64,000 bases of DNA from Massilia mucilaginosa. Its GTDB lineage: Bacteria > Pseudomonadota > Gammaproteobacteria > Burkholderiales > Burkholderiaceae_D. Made by a program: the position numbers and the translations under genes. Under the pieces are notes generated by a model. It searched no databases. It was not told the origin of the DNA and was given only the letters and a program-made list of their open reading frames with translations. Below are positions 1-8,862 of the stretch, piece after piece. The stretch lies in the NCBI RefSeq assembly GCF_011682145.1, contig NZ_WHJH01000016.1, forward strand, positions 62,001 to 126,000. The letters run 5' to 3'. The number at the start of each line of letters is the position of its first letter. Positions within the stretch are counted from its first letter, which is position 1.

Positions 1-715
1 CCGACCAGAAGTCGGCCACGATTTCGGAAATCCAGCGCTCCCACCACTGCCACGTTTCGCGCTGGGCCGGGTCGCTCTGCTGCATCGCCTGCAGTTGCGG
101 GCGCAGCGAGTTGACCAGGTCGAGCAGGGCCGCGCCCTGGTGCCCGACCTCGTGGATCAGCGAGGACGCGATGCCGCTGCCGATCATGCGTTCGCGCGGC
201 ACCCGCACCACCGCCACCGGGTTCTCGCCGCCGCCCGGCAGGCGGGTGCGCGCGCGCCGGATCGCCGCGCCCGGCCCCCGGTCCAGGTAGCAGACCACGG
301 GCGGCATGCGGTAGTAGCCGCCCGGCAGCGCCAGGGCGTCGGCCGCGACCGCGTCGAGGCCGGACAGCCAGACCCCGTTTTCGTGCTCGCTGCGCTGGGT
401 GATGACGTCGTTGAACAGATCGAACTGGGTGAGCGTGGCATTGAACTTCAGGCGCAGGAAGGTGAAGCGGCGCTGCGCCTCGGCCGCGCTGGCGCTCGCT
501 TGCGCGCCGGCCAGCCAGTGCTGGAAGGCCGCCACCAGCGCCTGCAGTTCGCGCCGTCCCGTGACCAGGTAGCGCTCGAGCGCCGACTGGGCCGACGGCA
601 GCAGCGCGGCGGCCGGCACCATGGGCTCGATCAGGGCAAAGGGACGGACCCGCGCCAGCCTGGTTTGCAGGGAACGCGCTTCCTGTTCGAGCAGCGACGC
701 GGCATACGGGCTCAT
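1..715 (-). CDS. Zinc-metalloprotease-like protein, partial (C-terminus beyond left edge)
   Basis: An open frame of 238 codons starts with ATG at 715 and runs off the left edge without a stop. Residues 188-192 read HEVGH, an HExxH zincin motif, and about 35-40 residues later comes EIVADFW, which could supply the third, glutamate, ligand. No signal peptide is visible. It starts 5 bases after the stop of the gene at 721-1425, so the two are very probably co-transcribed. The enzyme class is inferred from the motif only; substrate and family are not recognised. The downstream end, and so the full domain structure, lies outside the window. Confidence 0.7.
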   Translation of the reverse strand, partial: MSPYAASLLEQEARSLQTRLARVRPFALIEPMVPAAALLPSAQSALERYLVTGRRELQALVAAFQHWLAGAQASASAAEAQRRFTFLRLKFNATLTQFDLFNDVITQRSEHENGVWLSGLDAVAADALALPGGYYRMPPVVCYLDRGPGAAIRRARTRLPGGGENPVAVVRVPRERMIGSGIASSLIHEVGHQGAALLDLVNSLRPQLQAMQQSDPAQRETWQWWERWISEIVADFWS

Positions 716-720
716 GGCGG

Positions 721-1425
721 TCAGGCGCCGTAGATGACGATCTTGTTGCCCTGGCGGCTCCAGCGTCCGCTGGCGCCCCGCCCGCCGCCCGCACCCATGC
801 CGCCGCCCTGCTGCGCCATGCCGCCAGCGCCGCAACTGGCGCAGCCGCCGCCGGAGGCGCCGCGTTTGAGCAGGCCCGGTGCGTGCTGGCGCGCCGCCGC
901 CATGGCCGCATTCTGGGCGATCGCGCGCGGGTCGCCCGAGCCGGGTGCCTGCGAGGCCTTCTGCACCGTGTCGGCGGCCAGGCGCACGAACTGGCGCGCG
1001 CCTTCGTACTCGCGGTCGTCGCCGCTCATCTCCGCTTCGAGGCCAAGCGCGCCGCCGGCCGCCGAAGCCAGTCCGCTGCCGATCTTGGCGCCCAGCGGGC
1101 CGCCGAAGTAGCCGCCGATGGCGCCGCCGGCCAGCGGCAGCGCTTTTTTGGCCACGCCTTTGAGCACGCCGCCGACGGCCTGCCCGACCGGCGAGCGGAT
1201 CACGCGGCCGGCGGTGGCGCCGACCTTGCGAATGAAGTCGCCCAGGAACTGGTCGAGCTCCGCTTCGCTGTTCACGTTCAGCAGTTCCTGCGCGTATTCG
1301 GCTTCCTGCTGTTCGTTCAGACTGGATTCGCCGCTCCACTCGCCCTGGCCGAATTCGAACTGTTCGCCCTCGAAGCTGGAGGTTTCCTGGCCATATTCCA
1401 TTGTCGTGCGGTCGATGTCATGCAT
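721..1425 (-). CDS. Hypothetical protein with glycine-zipper core (family paired with the next paralogue)
   Basis: This is a 234-residue protein of a recurrent but functionally undescribed proteobacterial type. The N-terminus is acidic and Glu/Phe-rich. A central glycine-alanine stretch (about residues 90-135) looks like a glycine zipper that could insert into or line a membrane. A conserved block then contains RQFVRLA and AAARQHAPGLL. The Gly/Cys-rich tail ends GRW-SRQG-NKIVIYGA. The start at 1425 is chosen because GAGGAG lies about 7 bases upstream; an in-frame extension to 1482 has no such site. The C-terminal half matches the neighbour at 1510-2112, so the two are tandem paralogues, and the gene is followed at 5 bases by the zincin-like gene. 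Function unknown. Confidence 0.75.
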   Translation of the reverse strand: MHDIDRTTMEYGQETSSFEGEQFEFGQGEWSGESSLNEQQEAEYAQELLNVNSEAELDQFLGDFIRKVGATAGRVIRSPVGQAVGGVLKGVAKKALPLAGGAIGGYFGGPLGAKIGSGLASAAGGALGLEAEMSGDDREYEGARQFVRLAADTVQKASQAPGSGDPRAIAQNAAMAAARQHAPGLLKRGASGGGCASCGAGGMAQQGGGMGAGGGRGASGRWSRQGNKIVIYGA

Positions 1426-1509
1426 GATGCGCTCCTCTAGAAAAATGAAACAACAAGGTGAAACAACGAAGTAAAACAACACAGTGCCCGGATGGACAAT
1501 CGGTCCGGA

Positions 1510-2112
1510 TCAGCAATCGTGAAGAATCAGTTGGCCCGCCCGGCGGGTCCAGCGGCCCTGCGTGGCCGGCCGCGCGTGCACATGCGGCAGCAGGCCCGGT
1601 GCGTACTGGCGCGCGGCCGCTTGCACGGCGGCGCGCGCGGACTGCGGCGTCGCGCTGCCGGCATTGCCCGCGTGGCGCGCGGCTTCGTCGGCCAGGCGCA
1701 CCAGCTGGCGCGCCAGGACGAATTCCTTGTCTTCGGCGCTCAGGCCTTCGAGTTCGAGGCCGAACATGCGCGCACCGAGGTTGATGCTCACCGTCTTTGC
1801 GCTGGCGCCGGACACAGGGCGGCGCTGCGGAGACAGGATCGGCCGCACGGCGCGCAGCAGTTCGGTGACCAGCAAGGGCCCCATCGGCGAACGGGCCACG
1901 CGCGCACCGAGCACGCCGGCGCCGGCAATCGCCCGGCCCAGCACGCGCCTCAGGTCGGCCGGTTCGGCCGCTTCGAGCAGTTCGGCGGCCAGCGCCAGGT
2001 CGGCGCTGTCGTCCGGGAGCGGCGCGGCGTCGAACTCCTGTTCGCTCGGGCGCGGCGCGGCGTTGGTGAAGATGTCGAACACCGGACTGTATTCAAGCAG
2101 GCGACGGTTCAC
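1510..2112 (-). CDS. Hypothetical protein, paralogue of the 721-1425 product
   Basis: A 200-residue protein starting with GTG at 2112, preceded by AAAGGGG at a suitable distance. Its C-terminal half shares the order of motifs seen in the next gene: RQLVRLAD, then AAARQYAPGLLPH, then QGRWTRRAGQLIL at the end. It lacks the Cys/Gly-rich linker and has a shorter glycine region. A longer in-frame reading to 2700 is rejected because the extra 196 residues have shadow-like composition and overlap the oppositely oriented gene at 2335. It probably heads a three-gene operon with 721-1425 and 1-715. No function is assigned. Confidence 0.65.
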   Translation of the reverse strand: MNRRLLEYSPVFDIFTNAAPRPSEQEFDAAPLPDDSADLALAAELLEAAEPADLRRVLGRAIAGAGVLGARVARSPMGPLLVTELLRAVRPILSPQRRPVSGASAKTVSINLGARMFGLELEGLSAEDKEFVLARQLVRLADEAARHAGNAGSATPQSARAAVQAAARQYAPGLLPHVHARPATQGRWTRRAGQLILHDC

Positions 2113-2222
2113 GGGCAGCCCCTTTGGTTGGTGGTGGATGCGCGGGGAAGAAAGGGTGATGCCGCTGCGCGTCCTGCTCCATCCATTGCAAGGGCTGTGC
2201 CAGCGCGCGTGAGGGGCAAATT

Positions 2223-2300
2223 CGCGATATCGCGGCAGCGGCGCCGAAAAGCGTTTCGGGAAAGCGGTATAGTCACGCAGGAGCGGCGAAAAGCGTTTCG
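2223..2300. promoter_or_regulatory. Palindrome cluster in a divergent intergenic region (candidate operators)
   Basis: The 222-base gap between two divergent genes holds a perfect 12-base palindrome CGCGATATCGCG at 2223-2234. It also holds two identical copies of the near-palindrome CGAAAAGCGTTTCG at 2245-2258 and 2287-2300. The two copies are 42 bases apart, about four helical turns, which suits a dimeric repressor or activator binding the same DNA face. The second copy ends 34 bases before the start codon at 2335. This is seen directly; the binding protein is unknown. Confidence 0.45.
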
Positions 2301-2334
2301 CGATGGCGCCGGCCTCTACTGTGAAGGAGAAAGC

Positions 2335-2946
2335 ATGCGTCAATGGATGTTTGCAATCGGCACGATACTGGCCGCATCGGCGGTCTGCGCGGGAGAAGCG
2401 GCGGGCCAGGCTGGCACAACGCCAGTGGCCGCGCCACAGCAGCAAGGCGCGCACCCGCACATCGCGGCCGAACTGCTGGCCATGATGGAGCGCGACCAGG
2501 AAGTGCGCCGGCGCCAGGATGCCGCGCCGGATTCGATGGCGATCAGGGCCGAGATGCTCGCGCTCGACGCCAGGCACGAGCCGAGGATCAAGGCCATTCT
2601 TGCCGAGATCGGCTGGCCGGGCGTCAAGGCGGTGGGCCCGCACGGCAACCAGGCCATGTGGCTGCTGGTGCAGCACGCCTCGCCGGCCATGCTCAAGCAA
2701 ACTCTGCCGTCGATGAAGAAAGCGGCGCAGGATGGCGAATTGCCTTGGTCCACAGTGGCGCTGAGCATCGATCGCGACCTGCTCAACGACTACAAGAAGC
2801 AGCTGTACGGCAGCCAGTTAGTCATCAACAAGGCCGGCAAGCCGGAACTGCGACCGGTCGAGGATGAAAGCCGGCTCGACGAACGGCGCGCGAGTGTTGG
2901 CCTGGAACCGATCGCCGATTATCTGCGCCGGTTCGAGGCGCCCTGA
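2335..2946 (+). CDS. Secreted DUF6624-like protein
   Basis: A 203-residue protein with an N-terminal signal peptide (hydrophobic residues about 5-22). The mature part contains GWPGVKAVGPHG, then LLVQHAS and a C-terminal region of charged helices, the arrangement I associate with DUF6624 proteins of unknown role. ATG 2335 is preceded by GAAGGAGA at optimal spacing, which rules out the in-frame extension starting at 1492 that would overlap the divergent gene. The promoter region carries the palindrome pair described separately. The family call is from memory of its pattern and moderately sure; biochemical function is unknown. Confidence 0.7.
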   Translation: MRQWMFAIGTILAASAVCAGEAAGQAGTTPVAAPQQQGAHPHIAAELLAMMERDQEVRRRQDAAPDSMAIRAEMLALDARHEPRIKAILAEIGWPGVKAVGPHGNQAMWLLVQHASPAMLKQTLPSMKKAAQDGELPWSTVALSIDRDLLNDYKKQLYGSQLVINKAGKPELRPVEDESRLDERRASVGLEPIADYLRRFEAP

Positions 2947-3015
2947 CAAGGTATAGTAAAGAAAGCACGGCCGCCAAGGGGCGCCGCCCGACTCACCGTC
3001 CACCATGGAGACACC

Positions 3016-3813
3016 ATGCAAGTCCGTAACGATATTCTGTTCCACGCGCTGCACACCGATGGCCTGTTGATGCTGGCCAATTGCTGGGATGCGGGCAGCG
3101 CGCGCATTGCGCAAGCGGCCGGCGCCAGGGCGCTGGCGACGAGCAGCGCCGCTGTCGCCTGGTCGCACGGCTTTGCGGACGGCAGCATTTTGCCGCGCGA
3201 GCTGTTGATGGCCTCCGTGAAAGGTATCTTGCGCGTCAGTTCCCTGCCCCTGACGGTCGATGCGGAAGATGGCTACAGCGACGATCCGGCGCAGGCGGCC
3301 GCGCTGGTGGGCGAACTGATCGACGCGGGCGTGGTCGGGATCAACATCGAGGATGGCGGCGGCACGCCGGCGCTGCTGGCGGACAAGATCCGGGCGATCC
3401 GGGCGCTTGCCGCCGCGCGCGGTGTGAACCTGTTCATCAATGCGCGCACCGATGTGTATCTGCGCGGAGTCGAGGCCGGCGCGCGCGTGGAAGAAACCAT
3501 CCGCCGCGCCGCCCTGTACCAGGAAGCCGGGGCCAGCGGCCTGTTCGTGCCCGCCATGGTGGCCGAAGAGGATATCGCGGCAGTGATCAAGGCCACGCGC
3601 CTGCCGCTGAACGTGATGGTGAGGGACGGCGTGCCGCCGCTGGCGCGGCTGGCGCAGCTGGGCGTGCGCCGCCTGAGCGCCGGTTCGGCCATTTCGGAGA
3701 CGACGTTCGGATGCATTGATGCGCTGACCCGGCAATTTTTGGACAGCGGCACGGTCAACGAGGCGGGGTTTCCGCGGATGGGGTATGGGGCGTTGAACAG
3801 CTTGATGGGTTAG
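3016..3813 (+). CDS. Isocitrate lyase / PEP mutase family protein
   Basis: A 265-residue protein of the phosphoenolpyruvate mutase / isocitrate lyase superfamily, a TIM-barrel fold acting on C-C or C-P bonds of 2-oxo acids with Mg2+. Family signatures in order are LANCWDAGSARI near residue 20, DAEDGYSD near residue 80 (metal-binding acidic cluster), NIEDGGG near 112 and INARTDVYL near 140. Length is normal for the stand-alone branch of unknown substrate. ATG 3016 follows ATGGAGACACC, giving a GGAG ribosome site. It is a single gene flanked by unrelated short genes. The superfamily call is secure; the substrate is not predictable. Confidence 0.9.
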   Translation: MQVRNDILFHALHTDGLLMLANCWDAGSARIAQAAGARALATSSAAVAWSHGFADGSILPRELLMASVKGILRVSSLPLTVDAEDGYSDDPAQAAALVGELIDAGVVGINIEDGGGTPALLADKIRAIRALAAARGVNLFINARTDVYLRGVEAGARVEETIRRAALYQEAGASGLFVPAMVAEEDIAAVIKATRLPLNVMVRDGVPPLARLAQLGVRRLSAGSAISETTFGCIDALTRQFLDSGTVNEAGFPRMGYGALNSLMG

Positions 3814-3908
3814 AACGTCGACAAAAAACAGCTCACCCAGCGCACTCGGAATGGAACCAGATAGGCTACAACATGTCAAAGTGATATTGGGCATGATTGG
3901 AGAAGGTG

Positions 3909-4253
3909 ATGGCAACAATTCCGTTCGACACCTTGAAAATGGCGGAGCGGCTGGAGCGCGCAGGTTTCTCCGTCGAGCAGGCGAAGGTACAAGCTGCCAT
4001 GCTTGCTGAAATAGTCAGCGCGGCAGATGCCAGTATCGTGGAGCGGTTTTCAAGCAAACATGACGTATCACGGGAATTGACTGAGATTCGCTCCTCCATC
4101 GAGAAATTGGACGCTAAAATAGACCGGACAGCGGCCGACGCAAAAGCCAGCGTGTCCGAGGCCAAAGCCGAACCGGTGCGCTGGGTCGTTGGTGTGGGAC
4201 TGCTTCAAATGGCTTTAATCGCCGGACTCGTCCTGAAGCTGGTTCCCGGATAG
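3909..4253 (+). CDS. Coiled-coil protein with C-terminal membrane anchor (DUF1640-like)
   Basis: A 114-residue protein. Residues about 10-85 are predicted mostly helical, with heptad-like spacing in VEQAKVQAAMLAEIV and IRSSIEKLDAKID. A hydrophobic segment near the C-terminus (VVGVGLLQMALIAGLVLKLV) serves as a single membrane anchor. This layout is that of CCDC90 / DUF1640 family proteins. Start 3909 is chosen because GGAGAAGG lies directly upstream; a TTG four codons earlier lacks one. The role is unknown; membrane localisation is inferred. Confidence 0.75.
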   Translation: MATIPFDTLKMAERLERAGFSVEQAKVQAAMLAEIVSAADASIVERFSSKHDVSRELTEIRSSIEKLDAKIDRTAADAKASVSEAKAEPVRWVVGVGLLQMALIAGLVLKLVPG

Positions 4254-4345
4254 CCGCCGCAGCAGAACGCTACGCGGCCAGTCATCTGCGGCGCGACGAT
4301 GGCGCCCGTGCGCGCCAGTCTCATTCGCCGCGCAAGCCCACGCTC

Positions 4346-4741
4346 CTAAAACGCCGACTTGCCAAATCGCGCCACACCCTGGTTCACGCCCGGCGGGTCG
4401 AGCGTTTCCAGCTTGAGCGGCAGCGGCTCGCCGATCCAGTGCGCCAAGGTAGTGTGGTCGGCCACGTCGTCGTCAGTCAATGGATGCACCAAAGCGCGCA
4501 AACCGGACGCTTCAAGCAGCGCAACGACCCCCGGCAGCATCGCCTGGCTGTAGTGAATCTCGTACTCCGGCAGCGGATGCGGGCCGACCGCATGCTCGCC
4601 CGGTTCGCCAACAAAAAACAGTTCCGGCATGGCGCCGCTGTCCTTCGCATCGAGCAGGCGTGCGCGCAAGGCCAGTGCCTGCGCGCGCGATGCAGCGTCG
4701 TAGTAAATATGTGCGTGGTACGGGGCGTTAAGCTCGTCCAT
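4346..4741 (-). CDS. DOPA 4,5-dioxygenase family protein
   Basis: The roughly 131-residue product matches the small DOPA-dioxygenase family, whose fungal and plant members cleave catechol rings extradiolically. Key features are PYHAHIYYD at the N-terminus and the central segment HPLPEYEIHYS. A second histidine cluster (HTTLAHWIGEPLPL) follows. The histidines of HAHIYYD and of the central and C-terminal segments are the expected metal ligands. ATG 4741 follows AAAGGATG; two earlier in-frame starts (4750, 4759) sit inside that ribosome site. It is transcribed apart from pnp, since pnp's terminator lies between them. The bacterial substrate is unknown. Confidence 0.85.
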   Translation of the reverse strand: MDELNAPYHAHIYYDAASRAQALALRARLLDAKDSGAMPELFFVGEPGEHAVGPHPLPEYEIHYSQAMLPGVVALLEASGLRALVHPLTDDDVADHTTLAHWIGEPLPLKLETLDPPGVNQGVARFGKSAF

Positions 4742-4773
4742 GAAAATCATCCTTTCCAAATGGGGGCAGTCCG

Positions 4774-4810
4774 AAAAAAACCGCCAGGGCTTGCGCGCTG
4801 GCGGTTTTTA
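4774..4810 (-). terminator. Rho-independent terminator of pnp
   Basis: Read on the minus strand, a strong hairpin has stem AAAACCGCCAG / CTGGCGGTTTT with a 10-base loop and is followed by a run of T residues. It lies 20 bases beyond the pnp stop at 4831. The flanking A and T runs also make it able to work in the other direction. Confidence 0.9.
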
Positions 4811-4830
4811 CAGGCATTGCTAGACAACGA

Positions 4831-6948
4831 TTACTGAGGAGCCGCTTCCGCGCCTTCAGCAGCTTTCATCGACAGCTTCAGACGGCCGCGGTCGTCGGTT
4901 TCCAGAACCTTGACGCGCACTTGCTGGCCTTCTTTCAGGTAGTCGGCAACCGCGTTCACACGCTCGTTGGCGATCTGCGAGATGTGCAGCAGGCCGTCCT
5001 TGCCTGGCATGACCTGGACGATCGCGCCGAAGTCGAGCAATTTCAGCACGACGCCGTCGTAGGTCTTGCCTACTTCGACCGAGGCGGTCAGTTCTTCGAT
5101 GCGGCGCTTGGCTTCCTGGCCGGCGGCGGCGTCGACCGACGCGATGGTGACGATACCTTCGTCGCTGATGTCGATCTGGGTGCCGGTTTCTTCGGTCAGC
5201 GCGCGAATGACGGCGCCGCCCTTGCCGATGACGTCACGGATTTTCTCAGGATTGATCTTGATGGTGATCAGGCGCGGTGCGAAATCCGACAGTTCGGTTT
5301 TCACATGCGGCATGGCCTTCTGCATTTCGCCGAGGATGTGCTGGCGGCCTTCTTTGGCTTGCGCCAGAGCCACTTGCATGATTTCCTTGGTGATGCCCAT
5401 GATCTTGATGTCCATCTGCAGCGCGGTAATGCCATTGGCGGTACCGGCTACCTTGAAGTCCATGTCGCCCAGGTGATCTTCGTCGCCCAGAATGTCGGAC
5501 AACACGGCGAACTTGCCGCCTTCCTTGATCAGGCCCATGGCGATACCGGCCACGTGCGCTTTCATCGGCACGCCGGCATCCATCAGCGCCAGGCAGCCGC
5601 CGCAGACCGAAGCCATCGATGAGGAACCGTTCGATTCGGTGATTTCGGACACCAGGCGAACCGAGTAGCTGAAGTCTTCAGGGTTGGGCAAGGCGGCGAT
5701 CAGCGCGCGCTTGGCCAGGCGGCCGTGGCCGATTTCGCGACGCTTCGGGGTGCCGACACGGCCGGTTTCGCCGGTGGCGAACGGAGGCATGTTGTAGTGC
5801 ATCATGAAGTCGTCGGTGTACTCGCCCATCAGCGCGTCGATCTTCTGGCTGTCGCGCGCGGTACCGAGGGTAGCCACGACCAGCGCTTGCGTTTCGCCGC
5901 GGGTGAACAGGGCAGAACCGTGGGTGCGCGGCAGGATGCTGGTGCGGATCGCGATCGGACGCACGGTGCGGGTGTCGCGGCCGTCGATGCGCGGCTCGCC
6001 GTTCAGGATCTGCGAACGCACGACTTTGGCTTCGATATCGAACAGCACATTGCCGACGTCGACATTGTCCGGCTGGGCGATGCCGGTGGCGGCAGCGTCA
6101 GCGGCCAGGGCGGCGTAGACTTCCTGGAACGATGCCTTCAGCTTGGCGGTACGGGCAACCTTGTCCTTGATCTGGTAGGTTTCGTTGATGTTCGTTTCGG
6201 CCAGTTCTTTCACGCGGGCGATCAGCGCTTCGTTCTTGGCGGGAGCGGTCCATTCAACTTCCGGCTTGCCGCCGTCGCGCACCAGTTCGTGGATCGCATC
6301 GATCACGACTTTCATCTGGTCATGGCCGTAGACCACGGCGCCGAGCATGATTTCTTCGGACAGTTGCTTGGCTTCGGATTCGACCATCAGCACGGCCGTT
6401 TCGGTACCGGCGACAACCAGGTCCATCTCGGAGGTCTTGAGCTGGGTGGTGGTCGGGTTCAGGATGAACTGGCCGTTGGCGTAGCCGACGCGCGCGGCGC
6501 CGATCGGGCCGCTGAACGGGATGCCGGAGACGCACAGGGCGGCGGAAGCGCCGATCATGGCGGCGATGTCCGGATCGATCTCAGGATTGACCGACAGCAC
6601 GTGGATGATGATCTGAACTTCGTTCAGGTAGCCTTCTGGGAACAGCGGGCGGATCGGACGGTCGATCAGGCGGCTGGTCAGGGTTTCTTTTTCGGAAGGA
6701 CGGCCTTCGCGCTTGAAGAAACCGCCTGGGATTTTACCGGCTGCGTACGTTTTCTCGACGTAATCGACGGTCAGCGGGAAGAAATCCTGGCCTGGCTTGG
6801 CGTCTTTGCGCGCAACCACGGTAGCCAGAACGACGGTGTCTTCGATCGACACCATGACGGCGCCGGAGGCTTGACGGGCGATTTCGCCGGTTTCCAGAGT
6901 GACTTGATGTTGGCCGTACTGGAAGGTTTTCGTAACTTTATTAAACAT
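4831..6948 (-). CDS. pnp: Polyribonucleotide nucleotidyltransferase (PNPase)
   Basis: A 705-residue PNPase, the phosphorolytic 3'-5' exoribonuclease of the RNA degradosome and RNA quality control. It has two RNase PH-like domains (about residues 10-230 and 310-540) separated by the helical domain. A KH domain with IGKGGAVIR and a C-terminal S1 domain ([19 protein letters not shown] onward) complete it. Length is that of the family. ATG 6948 is preceded by AAGGGATTACCC and begins MFNKVTKTF; the 22-codon upstream extension is rejected. It follows rpsO on the same strand, the classic rpsO-pnp arrangement, with an intrinsic terminator between them and another after pnp. Confidence 0.98.
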   Translation of the reverse strand: MFNKVTKTFQYGQHQVTLETGEIARQASGAVMVSIEDTVVLATVVARKDAKPGQDFFPLTVDYVEKTYAAGKIPGGFFKREGRPSEKETLTSRLIDRPIRPLFPEGYLNEVQIIIHVLSVNPEIDPDIAAMIGASAALCVSGIPFSGPIGAARVGYANGQFILNPTTTQLKTSEMDLVVAGTETAVLMVESEAKQLSEEIMLGAVVYGHDQMKVVIDAIHELVRDGGKPEVEWTAPAKNEALIARVKELAETNINETYQIKDKVARTAKLKASFQEVYAALAADAAATGIAQPDNVDVGNVLFDIEAKVVRSQILNGEPRIDGRDTRTVRPIAIRTSILPRTHGSALFTRGETQALVVATLGTARDSQKIDALMGEYTDDFMMHYNMPPFATGETGRVGTPKRREIGHGRLAKRALIAALPNPEDFSYSVRLVSEITESNGSSSMASVCGGCLALMDAGVPMKAHVAGIAMGLIKEGGKFAVLSDILGDEDHLGDMDFKVAGTANGITALQMDIKIMGITKEIMQVALAQAKEGRQHILGEMQKAMPHVKTELSDFAPRLITIKINPEKIRDVIGKGGAVIRALTEETGTQIDISDEGIVTIASVDAAAGQEAKRRIEELTASVEVGKTYDGVVLKLLDFGAIVQVMPGKDGLLHISQIANERVNAVADYLKEGQQVRVKVLETDDRGRLKLSMKAAEGAEAAPQ

Positions 6949-7055
6949 GGGTAATCCCTTTCTATTTGCCGACAGATTTTCAGGCGCTGTCGTCCACCTC
7001 ACCACAGGCAACATTGCTTGCTGCCTTTACTACTTTTTCGGGACTGGAAATGCAA

Positions 7056-7088
7056 AAATGCCCGCGACAGCAAGCTGTGCAGGCATTT
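7056..7088 (-). terminator. Hairpin terminator between rpsO and pnp
   Basis: On the minus strand AAATGCC and GGCATTT form the base of a hairpin. A second inner stem (ACAGC / GCTGT) lies inside it, and the T-rich tail is GGCATTTTTGC. It starts 25 bases after the rpsO stop. In other bacteria the rpsO-pnp gap carries a partial terminator and an RNase III site, so incomplete termination with read-through into pnp is likely. Confidence 0.75.
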
Positions 7089-7113
7089 CTTGATCAACTT
7101 GAAACGGCAAAAA

Positions 7114-7383
7114 TTACTTGCGCAGACCGAGTTTGGCGATCAGATCGCGATAACGGGTAGCGTCTTTGCTTTTCAGGTAGGACAGCAGGCTCTTACGACG
7201 GTTGACCATCATGATCAGACCACGGCGCGAGTGGTGATCTTTCGCGTGCGCTTTGAAGTGGCCGTTCAGTTCGTTGATGCGTGCGGTCAGCAGAGCGACC
7301 TGAACTTCAGGGGAGCCGGTGTCGTTTTGCGCACGGGCGTTGTCCGCGATAATCGCGGCTTTATTGATGTTTTCTACGGTCAT
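7114..7383 (-). CDS. rpsO: 30S ribosomal protein S15
   Basis: An 89-residue protein, exactly the usual length of S15, which binds 16S rRNA early in 30S assembly. Recognisable blocks are [12 protein letters not shown], then [15 protein letters not shown] and the conserved C-terminal helix ending in LGLRK. ATG 7383 has AAAGG upstream. A much longer in-frame reading extending to 8082 is only an antisense shadow of the lipoprotein gene at 7663. S15 usually represses its own translation through its leader; no leader pseudoknot was worked out here. Confidence 0.98.
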   Translation of the reverse strand: MTVENINKAAIIADNARAQNDTGSPEVQVALLTARINELNGHFKAHAKDHHSRRGLIMMVNRRKSLLSYLKSKDATRYRDLIAKLGLRK

Positions 7384-7662
7384 GATAGTACCTTTCACAT
7401 GCGGTGCACGAGTCGCAACCCGACACACCGTGAACTTCGATTGATGAACCGGCCAAAACGGCCAGACCCGCAAGTATATGCGAAAAGCGCCCGGGCCGCC
7501 AGAAAAGCTTGCGCCGCAGCGCCCCGACGGGATTTTTGCCATCTCAAGCGTGGTATTGATGTGAAAATGCGCAAAAAACGAGATGCGGCCAGAAACGCAC
7601 GCCGTGACGACGTCCTCAGGCTGGTGCATGATGGTGTTTTGAGCGATTCCAAGGTGGTTTTT

Positions 7663-8166
7663 ATGCGAACACGAGCAAAAATGGCAATCCTGAGCGTTGT
7701 GCTGAGCCTGGCCGGCTGCGCGGCGATGATGCGCACGCCCCCAGTGCCGGGCGACACATTCGACGTGGTGCGCGCCAAGTTCGGCGAGCCGAGCGCGATC
7801 CACGCCCTGCCCTCGGGCCAGGTGCTGGAATACGCGACCGGGCCGTTCGGCCAGTTCACCTGGATGGCGCGCATGGGGCCGGACGGCAAGCTGGCCGCCT
7901 TCGAGCAGGTGCTGGGCGACGTCGGCTTCGGGCGCATCAAGATCGACCAGGCGACCAGGGCCGACGTGACGGTCACGGTGGGGCGCCCCGCCGAGCGCTC
8001 GTACCTGTCGCTGTCGGACCTGGAAGTATGGTCCTACCGCTACAAGGAGAGCGGCGTGTGGAACTCGATGATGCACGTGCACTTCGACCGCAACGGCATC
8101 GTGCGCAAGATGATCAGCGGACCGGATCCGATGTACGAGGAAAAGCGCGGCTTCTTCAGGGATTGA
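7663..8166 (+). CDS. Small outer-membrane lipoprotein, BamE/SmpA-like
   Basis: A 167-residue protein whose signal peptide ends in the lipobox LAGC at residues about 16-19, so the mature Cys is lipid-modified. The mature domain begins with [15 protein letters not shown], the turn-helix seen in BamE / SmpA-like folds where a small protein binds outer-membrane assembly partners. A second such segment, [13 protein letters not shown], suggests a repeat of the same fold. ATG 7663 follows AAGGTGG. Its last 11 bases overlap the tail of the convergent gene at 8156. The lipoprotein call is firm; the BamE-like relation is inferred from pattern. Confidence 0.85.
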   Translation: MRTRAKMAILSVVLSLAGCAAMMRTPPVPGDTFDVVRAKFGEPSAIHALPSGQVLEYATGPFGQFTWMARMGPDGKLAAFEQVLGDVGFGRIKIDQATRADVTVTVGRPAERSYLSLSDLEVWSYRYKESGVWNSMMHVHFDRNGIVRKMISGPDPMYEEKRGFFRD

Positions 8167-8779
8167 CGGGCGCGGCGCTCAAGGCCTCGCTGGGTCGCGT
8201 CAGCGGAAACTCGACACTGCGCATCACCCCCGCCCGGTCCTCGACCGACAGCACCGCCGTGGTTTCTCCTTCGACGAGTTCGATCCTGGGCGAGGGTTGC
8301 TTGTACCAGTAGATCCAGTTGGTGACGCTCTCGAATGTTTCCGGCCACCTCGTGCCGAGCAGGCTGCGTTCGAGCAGGCGTTCGCCTTTCTTGTTGAACA
8401 CAACGAGATGATACGGATTGTCCCTCTTTACCTGGGACACGCCGACGATGTACTTCGATGCCGGATCGATCCACAGATAGGTCAGCGCGGGCACCGGACG
8501 GCGGAACAGTTCCGCGCCGGACTTGTTGTCCAGCACGCGCAGGGTGGAAAACGTATTCGCGACGCCGAACGGATCTTCGCCGGTCGTCATCATCTTGAAG
8601 CGCGCAGGACGGGTCTTGTCGCTCCAGTCATGGTGGTGCTCCACCCGCAAGGCCGTGGACTTGGCGGTCAGCTCAACGACCTCCTGGTAGCCGATGCTGT
8701 CCGCGCGGGCGGCGGAACTGCCGAGCGCCAGGAAAGACAGCGCGATGGTAAGAAAGTGCCTGCGATAGCCAGAAGTCAT
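8156..8779 (-). CDS. Secreted protein of unknown function
   Basis: A 207-residue protein with a clear signal peptide, hydrophobic residues about 9-25 ending in ARA-DS. The mature part is rich in aromatic and beta-prone segments, such as [16 protein letters not shown] and [16 protein letters not shown], resembling a beta-sandwich or propeller fragment. No catalytic motif was recognised. It is convergent with, and overlaps by 11 bases, the lipoprotein gene at 7663, so the two mRNAs share complementary 3' ends. Confidence 0.75.
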   Translation of the reverse strand: MTSGYRRHFLTIALSFLALGSSAARADSIGYQEVVELTAKSTALRVEHHHDWSDKTRPARFKMMTTGEDPFGVANTFSTLRVLDNKSGAELFRRPVPALTYLWIDPASKYIVGVSQVKRDNPYHLVVFNKKGERLLERSLLGTRWPETFESVTNWIYWYKQPSPRIELVEGETTAVLSVEDRAGVMRSVEFPLTRPSEALSAAPVNP

Positions 8780-8862
8780 GAACGGTTATCCGATAAAGTT
8801 AAGTTGCGCCGCGACTATACCATTGCCCCGTGACGGCCGGCTTGCAGCGATGCCCGCAAGCG

